Assembly (NCBI GenBank): GCA_963818695.1
Contig: CAWFTG010000005.1
Span: 186,001 to 250,000 of the forward strand
Length of the DNA: 64,000 bases
Direction of reading: 5' to 3'
Source: AP-15 sp963818695
GTDB taxonomy: Bacteria; Pseudomonadota; Alphaproteobacteria; ATCC43930; CGMCC-115725
The notes below the pieces were generated by a model that saw only the letters and a program-made list of their open reading frames with translations, had not been told where the DNA came from and ran no database searches. Of the stretch, positions 37,417-47,883 are shown one piece after another (the stretch's first letter is position 1; the number at the start of each line of letters is the position of its first letter). The translations under genes were made by a program, and so were the position numbers.

Positions 37417-38729
37417 CTACACTACGCGGGCGCGGCACTCGCCAAAGCCGATCGGCGTGCAACCGGCCTTCCGGCAATAGGCGCGGAAAATCACCTCGTC
37501 GCCGTTCTCCAGGAACGTACGGGTCTCGCCGGAGGCGAGCACTATCTGCCGCAGGCCGTCAGCGCTCAGTTCCATCAGGCTGCCATAGCCCTCGGGTATC
37601 GGCCCGGAGATCGTTCCGGTGCCGAACAGATCGCCGGCCCCGAGATTGCAGCCGCCGCAAGTGTGGTGCGCGACCAGTTGGGCGAGGGTCCAGTAAAGGT
37701 CGGTCGTGTTGCTGGCCGACATCCGGTGCGGCGCCAGGCCTTTGCCCCGCAGGCCTTCGGTCAGTCAGCAAGGCTTCGAGCGCGATATCGTATGCTCCCG
37801 TCTGCTGGTCGGCGTCATCCCAGAGATAAGGCAGCGGCCGCGGATCCCCAGCCGGCCGTGGCGGCTGCGGGACCCGGAACGGGGCGAGCGCCTCGGTCGT
37901 GATCACCCAGGGGGACACTGTGGTGCCGAAATTCTTGGCGAGAAACGGCCCGAGCGGCTGCGATTCCCACGCCTGCACATCGCGCGCCGACCAGTCGTTG
38001 ACGAGCCCCAGGCCGAACACGTGATCCCCGGCCTCGGCGATCGGGATCGGTTCGCCGAGCTCGTTGCCGGGTCCGATCCACACCGCGAGTTCGAGCTCGT
38101 AATCGAGCTTCTGCGCCGGCCCGAAAGTCGGGGCATCCTCGTTGATGGCTTTGCGTTGGCCACTTGGCCGGCGCATCGGCACACCCGACGGCCGCACCGA
38201 GGACGCCCGGCTGTGATAGGCGACCGGGACGTATTTGTAATTGGGGTTGAGCGGATTGTTCGGATCGCGCCGCATGCCGCCGTTTCTCGCGTGGTGGATG
38301 CCGGCGAAGAAATCGGTGAAGCTGCCGATCGCCGCCGGCAGGTGCAAGGTGCAGTCGGACGCGTTGTGCAGCAGCCGCGCGGCGATCGCCTCGATTTTTG
38401 CCCGGTCCGGGACCGTCTGCCGACAGCAGCGCCGAGAGGCGCCGGCGCAGTGCAAGGCGCGCATTCTTGCCGCAGGCCATCAGCGGGTTCAGAGTTGCTC
38501 CAGCCGCCGCTTCCGCGGCGTGCGCTGCCTCCCCGGAAAACAGCCCCGCCTCTAGTGCTGCCCGCAGGTCGAGGATCTGGTCGCCGATCGCAACCCCGCC
38601 GCGCGGCGGGCCGCCCGCCGGGCTGAACACGCCAAACGGGAGGTTCTGGACCGGAAACTCGGCATGGTTCTGAGCCGAGGCGACCCAGCTGGCGCGCCGC
38701 GGGTCATGCGTTTCGTCGATCAAGCTCAT
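37417..38729 (-). CDS. fahA: Fumarylacetoacetase (FahA-like), two frameshifts
   Basis: Hydrolyses fumarylacetoacetate to fumarate and acetoacetate, the last step of tyrosine/homogentisate breakdown. The N-terminal SH3-like domain has FPVQNLPFGVFSP and GVAIGDQILDL. The catalytic domain has DFFAGIHHARNGGMRRDPNN (the catalytic His region), LDYELELAVWIGPGNELG, FGLGLVNDWSARDVQAWE (metal ligands) and TTDLYWTLAQLVAHHTCGGC. Breaks at about 38410 and 37752 each need one extra base removed; repaired length is about 437 residues, as expected. Start 38729 has AAGGATGG upstream. The rest of the homogentisate pathway is not in the window. Confidence 0.9.
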
Positions 38730-38782
38730 AGCGGCCATCCTTCGTCGGTACACACGGTGGCAAAATCATGCTTCCTTGTCCG

Positions 38783-41652
38783 TCAGCGATGACCGGCAAA
38801 GATCCCAGATGCCAGATACGCCGGACCGTGGAGCGCGAAATTTCCGCCCGTCTCGGTGGCAGGGTTTCCGGGAAGATTGCCGAAGAAGGTCCCGTTGGCC
38901 GAGCCAGTGAGACCAGAACCCGACAACGATCCCGAATACCCCGCGCCTAAGCCGTTGACCGTGCCGGAAACGGTCTTGCCGTCGAAATTGCTGATCGTGA
39001 ACATCCCCGTGTGGCTGCCGAAATTGTAGGTGTTGGAGAACCCTCCGGAGGCGAGATAGCTCGCTCCGTTGTTGACCACAGATCCCAGCGCGTTTCCGCT
39101 GAAGCTTCCGACGCCGGTTGCCGGCAGGGTGACGCTCGGGACACCTGCGATCCATGTATTGATGTGAGCCACATCCTGGCGGAGGGCCCCGGTTCCGGCA
39201 GCATTGGGCGTGTCGAGCGCGCCGGTCCAATAGCCCCATTGCAGGAACTGGCACGAGCTGCAAAGACCGTTTGGCAGCAGGGTGTTCGTAGGCACCGTGC
39301 TTGAAGTCACCATGGCAACTCGCGGGTATATTTGCGTGCTGCTCGGCGCGCTGGGGTTTGGTAAGGGCAAGGTGGCGCCGTTGACCTGCGATGCGGTGTC
39401 GGGGCTTTCGAGAGCAGCGTAGCGGGCGTCGTCGACGAAAGCGCTACGAGACCGCGAGGTGCCGGTAAAGCCGCCGAACTGTACCGTCAGGGTGTTGGTA
39501 CCGAACGGATCGCTCCCGGTAAAGGTGGCGCCGACCCGGTTGTTCGTCGCATTGGTCTGGACCGACGTCGTGCCGGCCACTGCATAGGGCGAGCCGACGG
39601 AGCCCCCGACGACGGGATACATGACGCCGCCAAAATAGCCGGTGGTCGTTTGCGTCGTTCTGGTGCCGAAGCCGGTATTGGCGATCGGGGTCGCGGGCTG
39701 GTTAAAGGCGTAGGCGGAGGCGGTGCCGCCTAACGGGATCTGATCTGCTACCTGGTTCGGCACGAAGTTCTGGTTGGTGTTGTATTGGTTTGGATCCAGG
39801 ACGAAGCCGCTGATCGGGAGCGACCCGGTCCCCGTCCCGAAAATATTGTTGCCGTTGCCATCGGGCACGGTTGCGGCACCCGAGCCGATCCTAACCGGCG
39901 CTGTTGTTCCATTCGCCGCGAACGAGCCGCGCACGACGCCGTCACCGGCTACGGTTCCCGTATCGGTCGAGGTAAAGAAGCTCCCGGTCTGCACGACAAG
40001 CGCTGAAGTCTGGGCTGCTCCTGTTCCATTGATCGCCAGGCTCGCCTGCAGAGAGCGAGTCCCGATGGCGCTAGGGTTCGTGGAAGAATTGAACGCGCCG
40101 AACGGCGACTGCGCCGGCGCGACCACATAATACGAAGAGATGCTGGGGTTTGGAATATTGCCGCCGGTGCTCTGAGTGATGAACGGTATCGGGGACTGCA
40201 GAGCGGCGTCTTGCTGAAGGGTGTAGGTGTAAAGCTGCGGCGTCCCCGGTGCGGTCGTAAGGAAGCCGGAATTCGAGGGCACAGGCTGGCCACCAAAGAT
40301 GAAGCCGCGTTCCTGCTGGATAGCAGGATTGGTCGGCGTGAGGTTGGCATAGAAAAAGGTGGAATCGGGCGCCATGTAGCTCGTTCCGGTGAACTGGCCA
40401 AATGAGCTCTGCGTGCCGGCGGGGCCGAAATTCACAAAACCGGGGCTGGTAGAGCCCGGAGCGAGCGGGAACTGTATCGAGCCCGGGCCGAGTGTCGCTG
40501 CGAATACGCCATTGGCTGGCTGGCCGGCCGGGTATGTCAGCGTACCACCGGTATAGGCAATCCTATTGTTGGGGCCCTGGTTGATAAACCCCTGAGTGGT
40601 CGCAGTGCCGCTGCCCGGCGTGTCCTTGAAGAGGCCGGCATAACTGATGACGACCGGTGGTGGGGTGACCGGCGTTACTGGTGTGACAGGGGTGACCGGT
40701 GTGACTGGTGTGACCGGTGTGACCGGTGTGCCACCGGTGTTACCGGCGTGACCGGTGTCCCGGGCGTAGTTGGCGTCGTTTGAGCTTGGGAGGCCGTTAT
40801 GCTCTGCTGGACCACTGGGCTGTTGGCGGTTACCTGAAGGCTCGTAGTGGCTTGCCGAACGGCGTTCGCCACTCTGGGCGGCTGTTGCGTTTGCGCCTGG
40901 ATGCCGACTGGAGCCGTGCTTGAGACTGCCGCGGCGATGCCGCTGTTCGCGACTGCGGCGTCGGTCGGGATCGTGCGCGCGCCGCCGTTTCCGCCGGGCC
41001 GGCCGTCGAGCTGCGCGAGCAGCGCAGCGGCCGTGCCCGGCGGGGCCGGTGACGGCGTCGACGGTGCGGCGCCCCGTCCCGCCACGGTGACCTGAAAGCC
41101 GGGGCGCGTTATGGTTTGCGCAAGGCCGTTCAACCCGGTCACGGTCACGCCGGCGCCATACCCGAAGATCACCTGTAGTTGGCCGTCCGGGGTCAAATCC
41201 ACTAGGATCAAGCCGCCGCGGATCCCGATCGTCGCTGAGGGCGTCTGCATCGTGACCGCGTTGTCCTGTTTGCTGAGTTTGCCGCCGACAAAGCGGAAGA
41301 CCCCGCGCGTCAAGCTGGCCGCCAGCTTGCCGGTACCGGCATTTGGGTCATAGACAAACTCGTCGATGACCATATCCGAGCGCGGCCCGACGGTCATCGT
41401 CGACTGGTCGACAAACAAGATTTGGGTTTGCCCCTCGGGCCCGGTGCTGATGCGCTCGTTAAAGACGACCTCTTGTCCGAGCACCAGCCGGCGCGGTGCC
41501 ACGCCCGGAGGAGTTCCGGTAGCTTCTGGGTTGACCGCGCTGTTGACGCCGACACGTTGCTGCGCAACTGCCGGCGCGCCCGTCAGCCCCGTGCCGAGCA
41601 AGAAGGCGCCCAGCATGACAGCGCGAAGCGGACGGCGTGCGACGGGTGTCAT
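38783..41652 (-). CDS. Exported FecR-domain protein with Pro-Val-Thr linker and TbpB-like C-terminal barrel, frameshifted
   Basis: A large exported protein of about 955 residues. Signal peptide: MTPVARRPLRAVMLGAFLLG, cleaved near AVAQ. A FecR domain follows (LVLGQEVVFNERISTGPEGQ, SMTVGP-like STMTVGPRSDMVI, TPSATIGIRGG). After it lie an Ala/Gln/Thr-rich stretch and a linker of tandem Pro-Val-Thr triplets. The C-terminal half is rich in Gly, Asn, Ser and Thr with paired beta-strand patterns. It ends GTFFGNLPGNPATETGGNF and YLASGIFAGHR, resembling the closing strands of TbpB-type barrels. The frame shifts by two bases in an 11-base unit at 40727-40737. It follows the Slam-like gene by ten bases, with GAGGAG upstream, suggesting that it is that protein's cargo. 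Confidence 0.75.
40662..40760. repeat. 9-bp tandem repeat encoding Pro-Val-Thr
   Basis: About ten units of the form GGTGTGACC (plus strand) encode a Pro-Val-Thr linker on the minus strand. One unit, TGTGCCACCGG at 40727-40737, is 11 bases long instead of nine and breaks the reading frame. Gain or loss of whole 9-bp units would keep the frame and only change linker length. Confidence 0.85.
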
Positions 41653-41662
41653 CGAGCTCTCC

Positions 41663-43096
41663 TCAAAACCGGATCTGCGGACCGATCAAAATCGAAGTGT
41701 TGTTATAGGAGTAGAGCGGCAGGTTGGACGAGACTATATCGCGCTCCAGCTGCGCCACGATGGCGACCGTGGCCGTAACCGGCCAAGTCTGGGTCACGCC
41801 AAATCGCCAACGCTGCGTCAATTGGGTGCTGAAGCCGTTGGGATAGGTACCGGCGAACAGATTGCCGCTGGTATTACAACAGGGATCCGGGGCGGCGTAG
41901 TAGCTCCAGGCGCGACCGACGAAGGGGGTAGTCTCCCAAGAAAAGGGAGTAAATCCGGTAGGGTCTTGGTAGCGGATCCGGTAGGAGCCCGCTACAGCAT
42001 AGGTTGTGTTCGTATAGAAGGCTAGCTGCGTCAACTGATCGAGATAATCGAACTCGAGATTCAAAACAGTATTCTCGGTGATCGGTTTGGCGGCCGAAAA
42101 GGTGACAAGCTTGTCATTGCCGTTGAGACCCGTCGACAGCGGACGGTCGGGGGCGTTGGTATAATTCTTGTGCCGAAATTCGAAGGCCGCTTTCAACGCC
42201 AGGTCATTCCAGACGATCTCGTCATATTCGATCCCGGTACCCCCGGCGGCGAAGTATTGGTTCCACCCCAGCCCTACCTCGTCGCCGATAATGTAGGGCT
42301 TCAAGGATGCTGCCTTTACACCGATCAGATTCGGAAAGTTGAAGCGCGGGCCGCCGGTCACCTCGAGGAGGCTGAGGTCGAGCCGGTTCACCGCAGGATT
42401 CATGTAGTGGTTCAGGTAACCGACGCTGGTAACTTCCAACGTATCGCGGTTCTGCGTTTCCAAATCGTAGCTATAGAGCAACGAGCCGCTGCCGAACATG
42501 CTCCCGGACGCCTGCTTGATGAATTGGTTGCCGAGCACCACGGGGCCGACCGGTGACAATATCAGCGACGAGCCGGCGACGTTGGCGTCGGTTTGATACT
42601 GGCCGCCAAAGAAGACGTAACCGGAGAGATGATGGCGCGATTGGCTCTTTTCGATATCCGCCAAATATTGCTCGACGCGCGCGCGAACCTCGGGCGGCGG
42701 ATTGGCGGCGGCAGCCTTGTCGAAATAATCACGGGCAAGTTCATAGGAGCCCATGCGATAGTAAAGCGCTCCGAGCTCCAACTGAACCCGCGGCAGATCC
42801 GGGTTGAACAGCAGCATCCGTTCGAGTGCCGAAACTGCCGCCTCATAATCCCCCAATCTCGCCGATACATCGGCATAGGCGAAGGTTACGTCGAGGTTTG
42901 CCGGATCGCGAAACATCTGCTGGAACAGCGCTTCTTTTTGCGCTTCGAGACTAGCCCTGTCCTGGGCCGACACCTCCTGCGCGGTAGCCCTCTCCGGCGG
43001 CGCGAGGACTAGCGCGAACGCAAAAATGCCACAGACGACTGGCCACAATCTTCCGGACACGAGGGTCGCTCCGGTATTCCGTTTGACAGCGTTCAC
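41663..43096 (-). CDS. Slam-like outer-membrane protein: TPR domain plus C-terminal beta-barrel
   Basis: A 477-residue exported protein. After a signal segment (LWPVVCGIFAFALVLAPP, cleaved near ATAQ) come two to three tetratricopeptide repeats (NLDVTFAYADVSARLGDYEA, NPDLPRVQLELGALYYRMGS, ELARDYFDKAAAANPPPEVR). From about residue 160 a beta-barrel follows (SGYVFFGGQYQTDANV) and ends in a terminal Phe (GPQIRF). This TPR-then-barrel layout is that of Slam/DUF560 proteins, the translocons of type XI secretion. The start is taken as GTG 43096 because GGGGGAG precedes it; GTG 43120 is possible. It is followed directly by the FecR/TbpB-like gene. Family membership is an inference from architecture. 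Confidence 0.72.
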   Translation of the reverse strand: MNAVKRNTGATLVSGRLWPVVCGIFAFALVLAPPERATAQEVSAQDRASLEAQKEALFQQMFRDPANLDVTFAYADVSARLGDYEAAVSALERMLLFNPDLPRVQLELGALYYRMGSYELARDYFDKAAAANPPPEVRARVEQYLADIEKSQSRHHLSGYVFFGGQYQTDANVAGSSLILSPVGPVVLGNQFIKQASGSMFGSGSLLYSYDLETQNRDTLEVTSVGYLNHYMNPAVNRLDLSLLEVTGGPRFNFPNLIGVKAASLKPYIIGDEVGLGWNQYFAAGGTGIEYDEIVWNDLALKAAFEFRHKNYTNAPDRPLSTGLNGNDKLVTFSAAKPITENTVLNLEFDYLDQLTQLAFYTNTTYAVAGSYRIRYQDPTGFTPFSWETTPFVGRAWSYYAAPDPCCNTSGNLFAGTYPNGFSTQLTQRWRFGVTQTWPVTATVAIVAQLERDIVSSNLPLYSYNNTSILIGPQIRF

Positions 43097-43138
43097 CGCC
43101 TCTCCCCCGATTTGCGGCACCGCACTCGCGGTTTGGTT

Positions 43139-43169
43139 AACTCGCGCAAAATTTACCTTGGCGCGAGTT
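43139..43169. promoter_or_regulatory. Perfect inverted repeat in the divergent Slam-cyclase promoter region
   Basis: Arms AACTCGCGC (43139-43147) and GCGCGAGTT (43161-43169) are separated by a 13-base AT-rich spacer. The site lies about 45 bases upstream of the Slam-like gene and about 80 upstream of the cyclase gene. It may bind a regulator that controls both, but no regulator gene is next to it. Confidence 0.5.
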
Positions 43170-43251
43170 GCACGTCAAGATTTTCAACCACATACCATTG
43201 CACGGTCATTCTTCCGTGGTTTGACCAGCTGCGGCTCTTGAATCTGATTCC

Positions 43252-45516
43252 ATGCTAAATTTCGCGGACTGGATGGCATCGAGACGGCGCTGGTTAGCGC
43301 TGCGGCGAACGGCTTGGCGCGGCGCGATTTACGTGTTGCCGCTAGCGGTCCTGTTTGCGACGGCTACGGCGCGGGTCGCCGCTCCCGACCTACTCGACCG
43401 GATGTCGCTGATCTGCTTCGACCTTTATCAGCGCGCTGCACCGCGAAAGCCCGAAGGCGGCACGCCGATACGCATTGTCGATATCGACGACGACAGCCTC
43501 AAAAAGATCGGCCAATGGCCATGGCCGCGCACGCTCGTTGCACAAATGATCGATAAGCTGCGCGAGGCCGGCGCGACGATCATTGCTTTCGATATCGACT
43601 TCGCCGAGCCGGACCGTACGTCACCCAAATTGCTTCTGCCTTTGATGGCTCAGAACGGCGTCGGAGCAGAAGAGACGAAAAAGCTTCTGGCCACGCTACC
43701 AGATCCCGATCAACGCCTCGCCGAGGCTATCGGCACACTGCCTGTCGTGACTGGGTTTATATTGACCAACCACGGCGAGACCCGGCCGCCTGCTTCGAAG
43801 GCGGGCTTTGCTTTTGCCGGTGACGATCCCCTCGGCCTGGTCGACGCCTTTCCGGCGGTGGTTGCCAACTTGCCGGCACTGGAAGCCGCCGCCGCTGGCA
43901 ATGGCTTCCTCAATCAATATACCGACTGGGATCATGTGGTCCGCCGGGTTCCGCTTATTCTGAAGCTCGGCGACAAGCCTTACCCTTCGCTCGCCGCCGA
44001 GGTCCTCCGCCTCGCCTTTGGCGCGCACGGCTATGTTGGACGCGCCGCCGGGGCAAACGGTGAGAAGAACTTTGGCGAAAAGACGGGGCTGACCGCGATC
44101 CGCGTCGGCCCGCTGACGATACCGACCGATGCCGCTGGGCGGGTATGGTTGGATTACGCGCCGCCACGACGCGACCGCTTCGTCTCTGCGGCTGACGTTC
44201 TCGAGGGGAAATTCGATCCTGCGCTCTTTGCCGACCACATAGTGCTGGTCGGAACCTCGGCGGCCGGCGTGATTAACGATCGCCAGGCGACACCGATTGC
44301 ACGAGATGTCCCGGGAGTGGAGATCCATGCCCAACTGATCGAGCAGATCCTCCAGGGGGCGTTTCTCGTTCGGCCCGATTGGGCGGTCGGCGCCGAGGTG
44401 CTGTTCACGCTGCTGTGCGGAATCGGGCTGATCGTGGGCGTGGCGCGCATCGGGGCGTTGCCGAGTGCCCTTCTCGGCGCCGCTGCCATAGTTGCCGACG
44501 TGGGGATTTCCTGGCTCGCATTCCGGCGGGCACAGCTCTTGATCGACCCCGTCTATCCTTGGGCAGTGATTACCCTTGTCTACCTCGCCGCATCGCTGCT
44601 TGGCTATCTGCGGACCGAAGCGCGGCAGCGCGAGATCCGCAACGCGTTTTCGCGCTATATGTCGCCGCACTACGTTCAAGAGCTCGCGGCGCACCCCGAG
44701 AAGCTTGTCCTCGGCGGCGAGACGCGAACAATGACGATCATGTTCTGCGACATTCGTGGGTTCACCAGCCTCGCCGAAGGCATGGACGCCAGAACATTAA
44801 CAAGATTTATGAATAGCTTTCTGTCGCCGATGACGGAGATCATCACAGAGCAGAAAGGAACAATCGACAAATATATCGGCGATTGCATCATGGCGTTCTG
44901 GAACGCCCCGCTCGATGACCCCGAACACGCCCAGAACGCGGTTCGGGCCGCCCAGGCGATGCGCCGCGAGCTGGCGGAGCTAAACCGCCGCTGGGAAAAC
45001 GAGGCTCTGGCGTCCGACAAATCGTTCGAGCCGGTCAAGATAGGCATCGGCATCAACACGGGTGAATGTGTCGTCGGCAATTTCGGCTCACAGGAACACT
45101 TCGACTATTCGCTGCTCGGAGACCCCGTGAACCTTGCGTCGCGGCTGGAAGGCCTGGGGAAGGTCTATGGCGTAGATCTGGTCATCGGCGAGGACACCGC
45201 GGCGCGGCTCGACGATCAAACGCTGATCGAGATCGATATCGTCGCGGTCAAAGGCAAAACCCAGGCCGGCCGGGTGTACACGCTGCCTCCGGAAACGATC
45301 GAGGAGGCGCAGTTCGTCGACCGGCATTCAGCGCTGCTGACGGCTTACCGGCGACAGGATTGGGCGGCGGCACTGCGCCTTCTCGATGACGGCCTGCTCG
45401 CCGCGGCACGCCATCTCGCGCCCGTCTACGACCTCTACCGGCGGCGGATCGCGCAGTTCCAGATCGAGGCTCCGCCGCAGAACTGGGATGGCGTCTTTAC
45501 GGCCGAGGAGAAGTGA
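43252..45516 (+). CDS. CHASE2-domain class III adenylate cyclase
   Basis: A 754-residue membrane signalling protein. After one membrane helix (about residues 22-42) is a periplasmic CHASE2 sensor domain (IRIVDIDDDSLKKIGQWPWPR, AGATIIAFDIDF, IVLVGTSAAGVINDRQATP). Three more helices follow at about 375-460, then a cytosolic cyclase domain. The metal-binding Asp residues are D500 (FCDIRGFT) and D544 (KYIGDCIMAFW). Purine-specifying K540 and D624, and N627/R631 (LLGDPVNLASRLE), point to ATP, so cAMP is the expected product. No strong ribosome site precedes ATG 43252. It is divergent from the Slam/FecR operon; CHASE2 cyclases often neighbour FecR-domain genes. Confidence 0.93.
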   Translation: MLNFADWMASRRRWLALRRTAWRGAIYVLPLAVLFATATARVAAPDLLDRMSLICFDLYQRAAPRKPEGGTPIRIVDIDDDSLKKIGQWPWPRTLVAQMIDKLREAGATIIAFDIDFAEPDRTSPKLLLPLMAQNGVGAEETKKLLATLPDPDQRLAEAIGTLPVVTGFILTNHGETRPPASKAGFAFAGDDPLGLVDAFPAVVANLPALEAAAAGNGFLNQYTDWDHVVRRVPLILKLGDKPYPSLAAEVLRLAFGAHGYVGRAAGANGEKNFGEKTGLTAIRVGPLTIPTDAAGRVWLDYAPPRRDRFVSAADVLEGKFDPALFADHIVLVGTSAAGVINDRQATPIARDVPGVEIHAQLIEQILQGAFLVRPDWAVGAEVLFTLLCGIGLIVGVARIGALPSALLGAAAIVADVGISWLAFRRAQLLIDPVYPWAVITLVYLAASLLGYLRTEARQREIRNAFSRYMSPHYVQELAAHPEKLVLGGETRTMTIMFCDIRGFTSLAEGMDARTLTRFMNSFLSPMTEIITEQKGTIDKYIGDCIMAFWNAPLDDPEHAQNAVRAAQAMRRELAELNRRWENEALASDKSFEPVKIGIGINTGECVVGNFGSQEHFDYSLLGDPVNLASRLEGLGKVYGVDLVIGEDTAARLDDQTLIEIDIVAVKGKTQAGRVYTLPPETIEEAQFVDRHSALLTAYRRQDWAAALRLLDDGLLAAARHLAPVYDLYRRRIAQFQIEAPPQNWDGVFTAEEK

Positions 45517-45545
45517 GCCCGGTCGCAGGTGGTGAGTGGAGATTG

Positions 45546-46769
45546 TCAAGATCGCTTGGCGACCTCAGTACTGAGCCGCTCGGATAGAGCCAGGCGTGGC
45601 GCTGCGCCGGGCCGGCGCAAGGCAAGAAGGCCGAAAACCAAGGCGAGCGCCAGTGACGCGACGACGACGATAACCATCGACAGGGCGCTGTGCTGCGGCA
45701 ATCGGCCGATCAGCAATGTGCCGAGCGCCGCGATCATCATCTGCAAGAACCCGAGCAACCCGGAAGCGGCGCCGGCGATGCGCGGGTGGACGCTGAGCCC
45801 GGCCGCGATCGCCGGCGGCTGGCTCAGACCGTTGCCAACGGAGCTGATCGCCATCGGCACGAACAACGCCCACGGCGTCAGCTCAACGAGACACCAGACC
45901 GCGAGCATCACCCCCGACGCGAGCGACAGCGTCAGGCCGAATATCAGAAGACGGGCACTGCCAAGCGCCACGGAAAAGCGCGTGACACCGGCATTGCCCA
46001 AGATATAGGCGGCCATTGGCAGCAGGATCATCAGCCCATAGGTGCTCGGCGGCTCGTGCAGCACCTCGGACAACAGGTAAGGCGCGCTCGCCAAGAACGT
46101 GAACCATGAGGCGCTGGTGAAGGCTGTCGTCAATGCAAATCCGAGAAATGCCGGGGAACGCAGCAGCAGCACAAAGGATCGACCCATTGCTGCAAGATTG
46201 GTTGGCATGCGACTGCGATGGGTTTCGTCGAGGCGCGCTGCCGTCAGGACAAGCACCGCCGCACCGAGCGCGCCGAGCAGCGCGAAATCGGCGCGCCAGC
46301 CGACCCATTGGGCCAAATATGCTCCGACCGCCGGCGATATCGACGGCGCCAGGCTCATCGCCATCGTGATCGTCGCTATCGCGCTCGCCGAGCGCTCGCG
46401 GTCGAACAGGTCGCGCACGATCGCCCGGCCCAGCACCATGCCGGCGCACCCGCCGCAGGCCTCGATCACTCGGCCGACGATCAGCATCGGCAACGACCAG
46501 GCGAGGCCGCACACCACCGTTCCGGCGAGGAACAGAACGAGCCCGGCGATCAGCACCGGGCGCCGCCCGAAGCGATCGGAGGCGGGACCATAGACGAGCT
46601 GCCCGACGGCGATACCGGCGAGAAAGAGCGTTAATACCAGCTGGACCGTTCCAGCTGGGGCGGCGAAGACCTTGGCCAGCAGCGGCAGCGACGGCACCGG
46701 CATGTGCAGCGCCGCCGGCGCGATCGCGGCCACCGCGACCAGGAGGCCGAGGGGTGCCCGGGAGCTCAT
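45546..46769 (-). CDS. Bcr/CflA-type MFS multidrug efflux transporter
   Basis: A 407-residue inner-membrane proton antiporter with 12 hydrophobic segments. The MFS motif A between helices 2 and 3 is YGPASDRFGRRPVL, and the Bcr/CflA pattern continues with GCAGMVLGRAIVRDLFDRER and SLAPSISPAVGAYL (motif C). Relatives export bicyclomycin, chloramphenicol and similar compounds. It converges on the cyclase gene and is followed upstream, 30 bases away on the same strand, by the TauD-like gene, so the two may be co-transcribed. Confidence 0.92.
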   Translation of the reverse strand: MSSRAPLGLLVAVAAIAPAALHMPVPSLPLLAKVFAAPAGTVQLVLTLFLAGIAVGQLVYGPASDRFGRRPVLIAGLVLFLAGTVVCGLAWSLPMLIVGRVIEACGGCAGMVLGRAIVRDLFDRERSASAIATITMAMSLAPSISPAVGAYLAQWVGWRADFALLGALGAAVLVLTAARLDETHRSRMPTNLAAMGRSFVLLLRSPAFLGFALTTAFTSASWFTFLASAPYLLSEVLHEPPSTYGLMILLPMAAYILGNAGVTRFSVALGSARLLIFGLTLSLASGVMLAVWCLVELTPWALFVPMAISSVGNGLSQPPAIAAGLSVHPRIAGAASGLLGFLQMMIAALGTLLIGRLPQHSALSMVIVVVASLALALVFGLLALRRPGAAPRLALSERLSTEVAKRS

Positions 46770-46799
46770 AAACGGGTCTGGCGAGCGTCAGCCGAAGGA

Positions 46800-47652
46800 C
46801 TATACCGGTACCGTTCCGCGAACCACGCTGCGGTGCAGGACCCGCCGATATCGGCCGATTTCGTAATTGGCTACGGCGCGGTGAAGCAGGCAGCGATTAT
46901 CCCACATCACCAGATCGCCGATGCGCCAGCGGTGAGCATAAACAAATTGCGGCTTCGTCGTGTGTTCCAGAAGTTCGTCGAGGAGCCCCCTTCCCTCCGC
47001 TTCGGGCATCCCAAGGATATGCGAGGCATGGTTGCCGAGATAGAGTGCCTTCCTGCCGGTCTCCGGATGGGTACGCACCAGTGGATGGTCGACCGGCGGG
47101 TGTTCGCGCAAATCCGTCGGCGCACGCGGGCTCGCGTCCGGTTTGCGGGCGCCCGCTCCCCAATAGAACACCACCCGCAAACCCTCGATCTGCCGTTTTA
47201 TCACATCGGCGAGCGCGTCATAGCCCATGACAGTATTGGCAAATTCCGTATCGCCGCCGCGCGGCGGCAGTTCGACCGCGTAGAGGGCGGTCAACATCGG
47301 CGGCACAGGGTAGTAGGATTTGTCGGTATGCCAGCGGTAGTTGCTGACCGGCGACGTGGACCGGTCCACGGGATTGCCGTCACTATCGAGATTCGAGATG
47401 ACGTGAGCGGCCGCATAACGCTTTGCCTGTACATTTCGCCCGCCGTGGCGCTCGACCTCCCCGAAATTGGCGATAAACGCGAATTGCTGTTCCCGGCTCA
47501 GCACTTGGTCCGGGGAACACCACGACGTGATGGAAGCGAAACGCCTCGCGGATCTGCTCCCACCGGCTCGGTGGCAGCGGTGTCGACAGGTCGAGACCGG
47601 TAATCGTGACGCCGGCGGCTTCCGACAACGGCACGCCGAGGATACAACTCAT
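46800..47652 (-). CDS. TauD/TfdA-family Fe(II)/2-oxoglutarate dioxygenase, frameshifted
   Basis: Oxygenase that couples 2-oxoglutarate decarboxylation to substrate hydroxylation. The N-terminus has AAGVTITGLDLSTPLPPSRW and HHVVVFP. The frame breaks in the G run at 47512-47515 (one extra base); repair gives FPDQVLSREQQFAFIANFGE. Iron ligands are in YRWHTDKSY (His and Asp) and CLLHRAV (distal His); the 2-oxoglutarate-binding Arg lies in RRVLHRSV. Repaired length is about 284 residues. GGAGGAAA precedes the start. Substrates of relatives include taurine, 2,4-D and other carboxylates; the one here is unknown. Confidence 0.9.
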
Positions 47653-47883
47653 TTTCCTCCCCGATTCGAAGTTGATTTCGCAGAGTTTGGCCGAACGAGC
47701 AAAAAAAAAGCAACGGCGCTCCTCAATAATACCTCAACCCAGCGCGCAAAACGCAGGCCAGCGTGAGACGCGCGTCTTCAAGGTTTGGTTCCGAACGCGG
47801 GAACAAAGGTTGAAAGGAGGCGTTGGAGCGAGCAACGTCTTCTGATCGGGTCTTACCCGGTAAATGGCTTTATCAGAACTTTG

